This document shows, piece after piece, positions 1-5,850 of a stretch of DNA of 8,828 bases (position 1 is the first letter of the stretch; the number at the start of each line of letters is the position of its first letter). The notes below the pieces were generated by a model. The model saw only the letters and a program-made list of their open reading frames with translations, had not been told where the DNA came from and did no database searches. The position numbers and the translations under genes were made by a program. Location: contig JAQSXD010000135.1 in the NCBI GenBank assembly GCA_029266295.1, forward strand, positions 1-8,828, in the 5' to 3' direction. The stretch is from Bacillota bacterium (lineage in GTDB: Bacteria; Bacillota; Clostridia; Peptostreptococcales; Anaerovoracaceae).

Positions 1-137
1 CCAGAAATGAGCTGGCGGACTATCTCAGCGTAGACCGCAGCGCCATGTCCCGTGAACTGAGCAGACTCAGGGACGAGGGGTATCTGGAATACCATAAAAA
101 CGAATTTGTGTTAAAGAAAGAGAGTTACAGAATATGA
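1..137 (+). CDS. Crp/Fnr-family transcriptional regulator, C-terminal fragment
   Basis: The reading frame is open from base 3 to a TGA at 135-137, giving the last 44 residues of a protein whose start lies left of the window. The sequence RNELADYLSVDRSAMSRELS followed by a short 'RLRDEGYLEYHKNEF' wing is the winged helix-turn-helix that closes Crp/Fnr-type regulators; the SAMSREL part is the recognition helix. The sensory cyclic-nucleotide-like domain is not visible, so the ligand cannot be judged. Its stop overlaps the ATG of the rRNA methyltransferase gene (ATGA), so the two are probably co-transcribed and translationally coupled. Family assignment is fairly sure; the target genes are unknown. 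Confidence 0.82.
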   Translation, partial: RNELADYLSVDRSAMSRELSRLRDEGYLEYHKNEFVLKKESYRI

Positions 138-1555
138 TTGAACAGGGAAAAGAATATGAAATTACAATAGAAGATATGAATCACGAAGGACAGGGCATCG
201 GAAGAATCGAAGGGCTTGCCGTATTCGTGGACGGAGCAGTGGTTGGGGATGTGGTGAAAGCAGAGCTGACCAAGCTGAAGAAGAGCTATGCCTTTGGAAG
301 ACTTACGGAAATTCTTACACCATCAGAATACCGGGTGTCGGCTGCTTGTGAGTATTTTGGCAGCTGCGGAGGCTGCTCCCTTCAGTCCATGAGCTATGAG
401 GGGCAGCTGAAGCTGAAACAAAAGCTGGTGAAGGACAAGCTGACCAGAATCGGCGGGATTGAAAATCCTCTGGTTCACGATACCATCGGAATGGATACCC
501 CGCAAAACTATAGGAACAAGGCGCAGTTTCCCGTAGGCATGAAGCAGCGTGGAAAGCAATCAGGAAAACCCTCGGTAGGGTTCTATCAGGCAAAGAGTCA
601 CCAGATCATCAATTGCGAAACCTGCATGATTCAATCGGCCCCTGCGGAAAAGATCGCACAGGCACTGCGGGAATACATGAAAACAGACCACATCACCGCC
701 TATGATGAAACGACCGGAAAAGGACTGATCCGCCATCTCATCGTAAAGACAGCCTTTGGAACCGGTGAGGTCATGGCGATTTTGGTGATCAACGGAAAAG
801 GTCTGCCCAACAGGGAAAAGCTGGTTCTCATGATGGATGACGCTATCAATGAACTTGCACCAGATCCGCAGACCGGCGTTGAGTACTCGCTGGAAAGCGT
901 GGTTCTGAACATCAATAAAAAGAATACCTCGGAGATCATGGGAGCGGATTGTGTAACCCTTGCCGGTAAGCCCACCATCCTGGAGCAGGCCGGAGGCCTG
1001 AGCTTTGAAATTTCCCCCATGTCCTTTTATCAAATCAACCCGGTACAGATGGTAAAGCTCTATGACAAGGCTCTTGAATATGCTGCACTGACGGGTGAGG
1101 AAACAGTGCTGGATCTCTACTGCGGTGTGGGAACCATCGGCCTGTACTGTGCATCCAAGGCGAAAAAGGTCATCGGCATCGAGTCGGTGAAAGCGGCTGT
1201 ACTGGATGCAAATAGAAATGCTGTCATCAACGGTATCGTCAATGCAGAATATATCTGCGGCAAAGCGGAAGAGGAATTGCCAAAGCTGTTGCAGGAAGGC
1301 GTTCAGGCTGACGTTGTCATCCTTGACCCGCCCCGGGCAGGCTGTGATCCGGCTCTTTTGGAAGCGGTGGCAGAGGTCTGTCCGAAGCGGATCGTTTATG
1401 TGTCCTGCGATCCTGCGACTCTGGCCAGGGATGTGAAGATCCTTGGAGAACTGGGGTATGGGTTTGTGGAGGCGCAGCCGGTGGATATGTTTCCGATGAC
1501 GGGGCACGTCGAGTGTATAATAATGATGACGTATTGTGGTCAAAAGGATAAATAA
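134..1555 (+). CDS. rlmD: 23S rRNA (uracil-C5)-methyltransferase, RlmD/RumA type
   Basis: Encodes a 473-residue cytosolic enzyme that transfers a methyl group from S-adenosylmethionine to C5 of a uridine in 23S rRNA (U1939 in E. coli; some Firmicute enzymes, RlmCD, also modify U747). Residues 1-60 form a TRAM RNA-binding domain. Cys72, Cys78, Cys81 and Cys161 fit the [4Fe-4S] cluster pattern of the family. The SAM-binding loop is at 325-337 (VLDLYCGVGTIGL), the DPPR motif at 398-401, the nucleophilic cysteine is Cys425 in VYVSCDPATLARD, and the base is Glu460 in MTGHVEC. All key residues are present, so the enzyme should be active. The start overlaps the stop of the upstream regulator (ATGA), with a purine-rich AAAGAGAG stretch before it. 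The tail after HVEC (residues 462-473) is not family-conserved, and this 3' end is a known integration target of conjugative elements, so its last codons may come from an inserted element. The family is sure; D versus CD specificity is not. Confidence 0.95.
   Translation: MIEQGKEYEITIEDMNHEGQGIGRIEGLAVFVDGAVVGDVVKAELTKLKKSYAFGRLTEILTPSEYRVSAACEYFGSCGGCSLQSMSYEGQLKLKQKLVKDKLTRIGGIENPLVHDTIGMDTPQNYRNKAQFPVGMKQRGKQSGKPSVGFYQAKSHQIINCETCMIQSAPAEKIAQALREYMKTDHITAYDETTGKGLIRHLIVKTAFGTGEVMAILVINGKGLPNREKLVLMMDDAINELAPDPQTGVEYSLESVVLNINKKNTSEIMGADCVTLAGKPTILEQAGGLSFEISPMSFYQINPVQMVKLYDKALEYAALTGEETVLDLYCGVGTIGLYCASKAKKVIGIESVKAAVLDANRNAVINGIVNAEYICGKAEEELPKLLQEGVQADVVILDPPRAGCDPALLEAVAEVCPKRIVYVSCDPATLARDVKILGELGYGFVEAQPVDMFPMTGHVECIIMMTYCGQKDK
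1490..1535. other. Probable attachment site of an integrated element at the 3' end of rlmD
   Basis: The bases encoding the conserved MTGHVEC end of the methyltransferase include CACGTCGAGTG (1505-1515). The 3' end of rumA/rlmD genes is an established target for conjugative elements that use large serine recombinases, which rebuild a full-length C-terminus on insertion. Directly downstream the base composition and gene content change to mobile-element type. A short direct repeat, GATGACG, lies at 1495-1501 and 1525-1531. The other end of the element and the recombinase are outside the window, so the exact crossover cannot be fixed. Confidence 0.45.
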
Positions 1556-1571
1556 GACGGTTTGACCACAA
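1534..1571. repeat. 11-bp perfect inverted repeat across the rlmD stop codon
   Basis: TTGTGGTCAAA at 1534-1544 is exactly complementary to TTTGACCACAA at 1561-1571, with a 16-base spacer that holds the TAA stop at 1553-1555. No T-run follows directly, so it is not a normal intrinsic terminator. The place, just inside the presumed element end, suits a binding site for a recombination or directionality protein, or an mRNA-stabilizing hairpin. The repeat is seen directly; its role is inferred. Confidence 0.6.
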
Positions 1572-1601
1572 CATATAGTGGTTTTTGGGCAAAAAAAGAG
1601 C

Positions 1602-1644
1602 AAAAAACGGGGCGAAAAAGTGCATTTTTTGACCCGTTTTTTTT
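1602..1644 (+). terminator. Intrinsic terminator downstream of rlmD
   Basis: AAAAAACGGG at 1602-1611 pairs with CCCGTTTTTT at 1633-1642, and the T-run continues to 1644. The loop can fold further, because AAAAA at 1615-1619 pairs with the T-run at 1625-1629. It would end the regulator-rlmD transcript. The arm is also A-rich on its 5' side, so it could act in both directions. Confidence 0.75.
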
Positions 1645-1703
1645 GGGCATTTCATAGATGACATAGACAATAGTTGAAAATTATGGTATGTAGAAGGAAG
1701 GAG

Positions 1704-1728
1704 AATTAGCTTTTTAGGTGAGCTAATT
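1704..1728. repeat. Inverted repeat in the leader of the toroid-protein gene
   Basis: AATTAGCT (1704-1711) and AGCTAATT (1721-1728) are perfect 8-bp complements around a 9-base loop, 36 bases before the start codon at 1765. A purine-rich GGAAGGAG stretch lies immediately upstream and a TATAAC at 1731-1736 just downstream. It may be an operator or an mRNA hairpin. No convincing promoter with a good -35 box could be fixed here. Confidence 0.4.
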
Positions 1729-1764
1729 TATATAACCTCATCTTAATAACAGGAGGAAAATGAT

Positions 1765-2727
1765 ATGTTTATATACGAAAAGTTACTGGACATAAGTGAA
1801 GATTGGTTGAAGTATGCCATTCAGCTCAATCTTTTGCATAAAAATAAAAACGATTTAGTTGAACTTAAAAATCAAGTTTTAAATTGTGAAAAAATAAGGG
1901 CTTACCTATGTGATATTACTAATTTTCACAGTACGTTAGTGAGTAATCATAAGAATCCAGAACTGCCTATACACAAGCTCCTCTTCCTTTTAGATATTGG
2001 TTTGGACTCTACTGTCCCGGAAATTCAAATTGCAGTTGATGAAATTATGAAGCATCGGGATGAAAATGGAGTCTATCAATCACTAACTAATATTCCAAAG
2101 CACTTTGGTGGCAGTGGAGAAGATATGTATAGTTGGTGCTTATGCGATGCACCTTTACTACTTCTTGCTCTTTTTAAAGCTGGAGTCGATTATAGCAGTC
2201 ATATCAAAGACGGAGTTGATTATCTCGTATCCTTTCATAAAGAGAATGGGTTTCCGTGCACAGTGTCCTCAGAACTTGGAAAGTTTAGAGGTCCGGGCAG
2301 AAAAGAGGATTGCTGTCCTTATGCAACTCTAATAATAGCAAAATTGTTATCCTATATTCCTGAATATCAAAATAGCGATATTGCAAAGGATACTGCCACT
2401 GCCTTGATTTCTTTGTGGGAAAACAGCTTGGAAAAGCATCCATATATGTTTTATATGGGGGCAGATTTCCGTAAATTAAAAGCACCAGCTATATGGTATG
2501 ATATTGTAAGTGTGACAGAAGCATTAAGCAGATATGAAAGTATTAGAAATGACAGCCGATTCAAAGAAATGCTTTCACTGATAAAAAACAAGCAGGATAA
2601 TAACGGATTATTTACACCAGAAGCAGTATTTCAAAAGTTTAAAGGTTGGGATTTTGGACAAAAGAAAACGCCATCACCTTATCTTACATATTTGTGCTTA
2701 AGAATATTTGAACAGGCAGGGGTATGA
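1765..2727 (+). CDS. Alpha/alpha-toroid protein, prenyltransferase/squalene-cyclase-like
   Basis: Encodes 320 residues. AGGAGG (1751-1756) sits 8 bases before the ATG, so the start is well supported. The sequence is a series of helix pairs with no signal peptide or membrane segment. The stretch with CLCDAPLLLLALFKAG (125-140), GVDYLVSF (150-157), the glycine/cysteine-rich GKFRGPGRKEDCCPYATL (172-189) and the C-terminal QDNNGLFTPE...GWDFGQKKTPSPYLTYLCL (277-312) resembles the repeated units of the prenyltransferase/squalene-cyclase alpha-6/alpha-6 barrel. At 320 residues it is about half a squalene cyclase, and no DxDD cyclization motif is seen, so terpene cyclization is unlikely. Cys125, Cys127, Asp128, Cys183 and Cys184 could bind a metal, but this is a guess. 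The gene is AT-rich compared with rlmD and ardA, and stands alone, which suggests horizontally acquired cargo. The fold family is fairly likely; the substrate is unknown. Confidence 0.7.
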   Translation: MFIYEKLLDISEDWLKYAIQLNLLHKNKNDLVELKNQVLNCEKIRAYLCDITNFHSTLVSNHKNPELPIHKLLFLLDIGLDSTVPEIQIAVDEIMKHRDENGVYQSLTNIPKHFGGSGEDMYSWCLCDAPLLLLALFKAGVDYSSHIKDGVDYLVSFHKENGFPCTVSSELGKFRGPGRKEDCCPYATLIIAKLLSYIPEYQNSDIAKDTATALISLWENSLEKHPYMFYMGADFRKLKAPAIWYDIVSVTEALSRYESIRNDSRFKEMLSLIKNKQDNNGLFTPEAVFQKFKGWDFGQKKTPSPYLTYLCLRIFEQAGV

Positions 2728-2752
2728 GCAACCTCTTTATTACCCAGAGAAA

Positions 2753-2791
2753 AACAAAGGCATTGGAATAAAAAATCTTGATGCCTTTGTT
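2753..2791 (+). terminator. Terminator-like hairpin after the toroid-protein gene
   Basis: AACAAAGGCAT (2753-2763) and ATGCCTTTGTT (2781-2791) are perfect 11-bp complements with a 17-base loop, 26 bases after the stop codon. The following bases are TATATATATG, not a clean T-run, so termination may be partial. The A-rich bases on the other side also make it usable for minus-strand transcripts coming from 2936. Confidence 0.6.
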
Positions 2792-2902
2792 ATATATATG
2801 CAAAACAAAGAGCTTTTCGATTCTGATTAATTAAGGTCATGCTTTCCTAAAATAAAGGACACTTGATAAAACAGAATGAAGAAGCTCAAAAGACTTATTA
2901 TA

Positions 2903-2923
2903 CAAAAGAGTGTGGTTCTTTTG
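2903..2923 (-). terminator. Possible weak terminator of the minus-strand zinc-finger gene
   Basis: CAAAAGA (2903-2909) and TCTTTTG (2917-2923) form a 7-bp perfect stem with a 7-base loop, just past the minus-strand stop codon. On the minus strand it is followed by TATAATAAG, a poor T-run. The larger hairpin at 2753-2791 may do the real work. Confidence 0.3.
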
Positions 2924-2935
2924 CAGCTTAGTTCT

Positions 2936-4048
2936 TTATCTTTGAAATTTTAAAACTTCAGTGACAATATCCTTCCATTCTTTCTTGGATAAAAAAATCT
3001 CATTTACTGCAATAGTTTCTGAAATGTGGCTTGTAAGTGCTTGCTGTTTTCTAACAGCATCTGCCAAAAAATGATACATAGATTCGAGGGACATTGTGCT
3101 TCCCTGCAAGCTACGGCAATGAGGGCAATTATTTGCCATATACTCACCATTAAACTGTTTACTGAATCTCATATAAATTTCTTCATAGTTAGAAGAAAGA
3201 TATTTATCCAATGTCTCAATCATGCCAAGTCTTATGATGGTCAAATCTAATTTTTTAGCCAGTTCAGGCTGATCTGAAATAAGATCAATGTGGGGGAAGT
3301 AGCTCCTAAGTTTTATAGATTTCCCACATTTCCAACATGGCTGTTCAACCTCATAGATATGAATTCCGTGAGTCTCTAACCAGGAATATGTTTTGTCTTG
3401 GATGGTTTTGGTACTTTTGCATTTGGGATAATTGCTGCAGCCAAAGAAAGTACCGTGTATGCCACTTCGTATTATATAATGCCCGTCACATAATTCACAG
3501 GAAAAACCCTTAGAGGAATCAGTGTCAGATATATGCATTCCATCGAAAGGATCAAGATGATGCTCTGGATCTATCATATGATTAAGCAATGCCGTCAGCT
3601 TGTTTTGATTTTTTATAGGATTGATTTGTATATCTGAACGACTTTTAAATTCTGAAAATTCCCGGTCCAGAATACCATATCTCCTTAAATAGGACTCATG
3701 TTCACTGGGGACAAGAAAATCCAAAGGCTTATCTATAAAAACAAATTCGTTCCCACCTTTTTGCTCCAAATGTATGTATCCCATATTTATTAAATGGTTT
3801 TTACAATCATTGATGACACTATTATAATCATGATCCGGCTGATTATTATAGAAGCCTGCGTAAACAGTATCCTTTATTTTATAATTACTCACTTCTCTTG
3901 CAGGACAAGAATGGCTTTTATGTAGAGAACAGCCTTCGTAAATGGAATAATAGGTTCGCACGACATACTCTGTAAAATAACCCGTAGGTTCTTTTCTTTG
4001 TTTTGCAAAATAATCTTTTTTACTTTGAATTTTTTGTTCTGACCACAT
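2936..4048 (-). CDS. Topoisomerase-type C4 zinc-finger protein, function unknown
   Basis: Encodes 370 residues beginning MWSEQKIQSK. The start at 4048 is chosen over a longer frame beginning at 4096 because AAGGAG (complement of 4055-4060) is correctly spaced before it, and a likely -10 box overlaps the longer start. Cys184, Cys187, Cys204 and Cys210 in CELC...FFGCSNYPKC match the C4 zinc finger found at the C-terminus of type IA DNA topoisomerases, usually a single-stranded-DNA binding module. Two further pairs, CWKC (238-241) and CPHC (308-311), could form a second zinc site split by about 66 residues. The N-terminal 180 residues show no motif I recognise; residues 76-106 could be a small helical DNA-binding region. 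No topoisomerase or nuclease active site is seen. The gene stands alone on the minus strand in an AT-rich block, converging on the toroid gene. It is probably nucleic-acid-binding cargo, possibly a defence or anti-defence factor; that role is only inference. Confidence 0.72.
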   Translation of the reverse strand: MWSEQKIQSKKDYFAKQRKEPTGYFTEYVVRTYYSIYEGCSLHKSHSCPAREVSNYKIKDTVYAGFYNNQPDHDYNSVINDCKNHLINMGYIHLEQKGGNEFVFIDKPLDFLVPSEHESYLRRYGILDREFSEFKSRSDIQINPIKNQNKLTALLNHMIDPEHHLDPFDGMHISDTDSSKGFSCELCDGHYIIRSGIHGTFFGCSNYPKCKSTKTIQDKTYSWLETHGIHIYEVEQPCWKCGKSIKLRSYFPHIDLISDQPELAKKLDLTIIRLGMIETLDKYLSSNYEEIYMRFSKQFNGEYMANNCPHCRSLQGSTMSLESMYHFLADAVRKQQALTSHISETIAVNEIFLSKKEWKDIVTEVLKFQR

Positions 4049-4095
4049 TTTATTCTCCTTTACGACAAGATAAAATTTACCAGTTCTTGATTGCA

Positions 4096-4125
4096 ATTAT
4101 AATAAATGAAAGGGGGTACAAGCAA
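4096..4125 (-). promoter_or_regulatory. Probable sigma-A promoter of the minus-strand zinc-finger gene
   Basis: Read on the minus strand, TTGCTT (complement of 4120-4125) and a perfect TATAAT (complement of 4096-4101) are separated by 18 bases. Transcription would start near 4089, giving a leader of about 40 bases with a well-placed ribosome binding site before the ATG at 4048. This also rules against translation from the upstream ATG at 4096, which overlaps the -10 box. Confidence 0.6.
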
Positions 4126-4163
4126 TGAAAACTTAAAATTTGCCAACATCAAAACCGTTGAGT

Positions 4164-4209
4164 GTGTGAAACTCTGACCATAAATCAATATTAAGTTATG
4201 GTTTCATAC
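4164..4209. repeat. Long imperfect hairpin in the ardA upstream region
   Basis: ACCATAA (4177-4183) pairs perfectly with TTATGGT (4196-4202), and the helix continues after a small internal loop with GTGTGAA (4164-4170) against TTCATAC (4203-4209), one pair being G-T. It sits between the divergent zinc-finger gene and ardA. A weak promoter-like pair, TTGAGT (4158-4163) and TAAATC (4181-4186) with 17 bases between, overlaps it, so it could be an operator. The function is inferred. Confidence 0.4.
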
Positions 4210-4231
4210 TTCTTTCCGATCTTTATTCAAT

Positions 4232-4256
4232 CTGGTTTTGAGACGAACCAGTCTCA
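4232..4256. repeat. Two overlapping, mutually exclusive 6-bp hairpins
   Basis: CTGGTT (4232-4237) pairs with AACCAG (4246-4251), while TGAGAC (4239-4244) pairs with GTCTCA (4251-4256). The two helices share bases and cannot form together. They lie upstream of the strong hairpin at 4279-4313 in the same presumed leader. TGAGAC with its mirror arm could equally be a protein operator. Confidence 0.4.
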
Positions 4257-4278
4257 GTAAACTAAATTATACCAACCA

Positions 4279-4320
4279 GCGCCTTTTCGTTTTAATTCAA
4301 ACTGAAAAGGCGCTTTTTTT
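4279..4320 (+). terminator. Strong intrinsic terminator or attenuator in front of ardA
   Basis: GCGCCTTTTC (4279-4288) pairs perfectly with GAAAAGGCGC (4304-4313), the stem extends inward with GTTT/AAAC (4289-4292 and 4299-4302, one bulged T), and seven T residues follow (4314-4320). It ends only 23 bases before the ardA start codon. No plus-strand gene ends between 2727 and this site, so it more likely controls read-through into ardA than ends an upstream gene, unless cargo insertion has separated it from its former partner. CTGAAA (4302-4307) could pair instead with TTTCAG (4322-4327), a weak competing helix. Confidence 0.8.
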
Positions 4321-4343
4321 ATTTCAGAAAAGGAGATGATCAA

Positions 4344-5546
4344 ATGTCAGAAAAAGAAAAAGTGATGACCGTAACGCTGATGCGGACAGACCTATACGAT
4401 GCGCCGGGGTACACTGGCGCATACCTTACTCTTCCGGCAAGCAAGGGAGAGGTACAAGATGCATTGCACCGCGCCAGGATTATGGATGGCCAGCCCTACC
4501 AAATTGTTGAGTGCATGAACATGGAGGGTGTGGAGCTTGACTACATACCTGAAGCACCTGCCCTTGATGAATTGAATTTCTTGGCATACCGTATCAGTGA
4601 ATTATCTGAACAAGAACGTATGGCCTTCACTGGATGCGCTGTAATGGGTGAAGGAAACCTGGGAATGCGGGACCTCATCAACCAGACCTATAACCTGGCT
4701 GATGTCCATGTGGTTCCCGCAAAGAATGACCGGGAGCTGGGGAAATTCTATGTAGACAATGACTTCATCAATGCAGTCAATCATGTACCGCAGGAGTATC
4801 AAAAAGAACTGCTGGCACTGCTGGACTACGAAAAGATTGGATGTGAGCAGCGAGAAGTTGAAGGAGGAATCTATTGCAACGGCTTTTATGTGGTGAATGG
4901 CTCAGGCGATTGGAAACAAGTCTACGACGGCATTCATCTGGCGGAACAATATTTTTCAGAGAACTATGTTTTTGAACTCATGGTATGTGATGGCACATTC
5001 TATCCCTCAGATATTGACGAGTGTACTATGCTTAAGCTACCAGCTACGCAGAAGGAACTGGCAAAAGTGTTGGAGGAACAGAACATAAAAAGCTTTGATG
5101 GCTGCGTTGTATTTACCAACAAAAGCTCTATTTCAAAATTAAGTGGTGTGTTTTCGACTTATGAAGATATCAAAATGATAAAGCTGCTGGCTGAAAAAAT
5201 TAATGAGCTTCGATGCCAAGGTCAGGAAGCGAAGCTCAAAGCTGTGCTTGAGCTGATGGATTACACCGATATCGAACAGGCATTGGACTTGACGCAAAAC
5301 CTTGACTGCTTTGACTTTTATCCGGAACTGTCTACTCCAGAGGAATATGCAAGGCAGGAATTCTTGAAACGCTATAACATTCCGAAGGATGAACCTGTCC
5401 TGAAGTATATTCACTTCTCTCGCTGTGACTCAGAACTGAGGCAGGCAGCAAGTGTCTGCACTACACCCTATGGTATCATCCGGCGCAATGACCGGGAGAT
5501 GACACTGGAATACTCCGGGCCTCAGCTCGGCCAGCAAATGCTATAG
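4344..5546 (+). CDS. ardA: ArdA-family antirestriction protein, double-length
   Basis: Encodes 400 residues; AAGGAG lies about 8 bases before the ATG. ArdA proteins are acidic DNA mimics that occupy type I restriction-modification enzymes so that incoming mobile DNA is not cut. The usual form is about 165-170 residues. This one appears to hold two ArdA-like units. Unit 1 (about 26-141) contains LTLPASKGEVQDALHRARI, LDELNFLAYRISEL and DLINQTYNLADVHVVP. Unit 2 (about 228-345) contains LKLPATQKELAKVLEEQNI, IKMIKLLAEKINEL and QALDLTQNLDCFDFYP in the same order. Both halves are rich in Asp and Glu. A conserved-looking tail follows at 374-385 (TPYGIIRRNDRE). No membrane or signal segment is seen. 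A terminator-like hairpin precedes the gene and another follows it. The family is confident; whether both units mimic DNA is inference. Confidence 0.85.
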   Translation: MSEKEKVMTVTLMRTDLYDAPGYTGAYLTLPASKGEVQDALHRARIMDGQPYQIVECMNMEGVELDYIPEAPALDELNFLAYRISELSEQERMAFTGCAVMGEGNLGMRDLINQTYNLADVHVVPAKNDRELGKFYVDNDFINAVNHVPQEYQKELLALLDYEKIGCEQREVEGGIYCNGFYVVNGSGDWKQVYDGIHLAEQYFSENYVFELMVCDGTFYPSDIDECTMLKLPATQKELAKVLEEQNIKSFDGCVVFTNKSSISKLSGVFSTYEDIKMIKLLAEKINELRCQGQEAKLKAVLELMDYTDIEQALDLTQNLDCFDFYPELSTPEEYARQEFLKRYNIPKDEPVLKYIHFSRCDSELRQAASVCTTPYGIIRRNDREMTLEYSGPQLGQQML

Positions 5547-5577
5547 CAGAAACAATAAAATAAAATGAAGTAACAGG

Positions 5578-5624
5578 AAGGCGCTGCCAGGCAACAAAAA
5601 GGCGGCGCCTTTTTTTGTTGCCTG
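5578..5624 (+). terminator. Terminator with an overlapping 13-bp alternative helix
   Basis: Bases 5578-5588 pair with 5601-5611 as an 11-bp stem with one G-T pair, and the T-run covers 5610-5616, so this is a strong intrinsic terminator after ardA. The loop, with the last stem base (5588-5600), is also perfectly complementary to 5612-5624: CAGGCAACAAAAA against TTTTTGTTGCCTG. This alternative 13-bp helix would absorb the T-run and break the terminator. The element lies 15 bases before the start codon of the next gene. The pairing is seen directly; attenuation is inferred. Confidence 0.75.
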
Positions 5625-5639
5625 AAAGGAGCTTAAGCT

Positions 5640-5846
5640 ATGAATTATGACGAAGCAACGAAAGAAAAAACACATATGGGAGTCACCGGTCCCCCAAAGA
5701 AGTATGCCGTACCACTACCGGAGGATCACCTCACCCGCTGCGTGGGCTGCCCTTATCCGGGTGTTGGCTTCATCTGCTGGAGCACTGACGGCTCCTGTAT
5801 GAAAACCGACATAAATAGAATCCACCGCCAAAAGAAAGGCGGGTGA
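5640..5846 (+). CDS. Small four-cysteine protein, probably metal-binding
   Basis: Encodes 68 residues with AAAGGAG 8 bases before the ATG. The first 30 residues are hydrophilic. The second half carries Cys34, Cys37, Cys46 and Cys53 in the arrangement CVGCPYPGVGFICW...GSC, which fits a small zinc-binding site. There is no signal peptide or membrane segment, so it should be cytosolic. It ends 4 bases before the start codon of the DNA methyltransferase gene and is probably translationally coupled to it. I do not recognise a named family. Its place between ardA and the methyltransferase suggests a role in the same anti-restriction set, but this is only inference. The good ribosome binding site and cysteine spacing support a real gene. 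Confidence 0.72.
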   Translation: MNYDEATKEKTHMGVTGPPKKYAVPLPEDHLTRCVGCPYPGVGFICWSTDGSCMKTDINRIHRQKKGG

Positions 5847-5850
5847 TGGT

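Noticed and set aside
560..1603. A 347-residue open frame on the minus strand across rlmD
   Set aside because: It is antisense to a clear, complete enzyme gene, is rich in His, Cys and Arg in an unstructured way, and shows no domain.
4049..4096. A longer start for the zinc-finger gene, adding 16 residues
   Set aside because: The ATG at 4096 overlaps a perfect TATAAT and has no ribosome binding site, whereas AAGGAG precedes the ATG at 4048.
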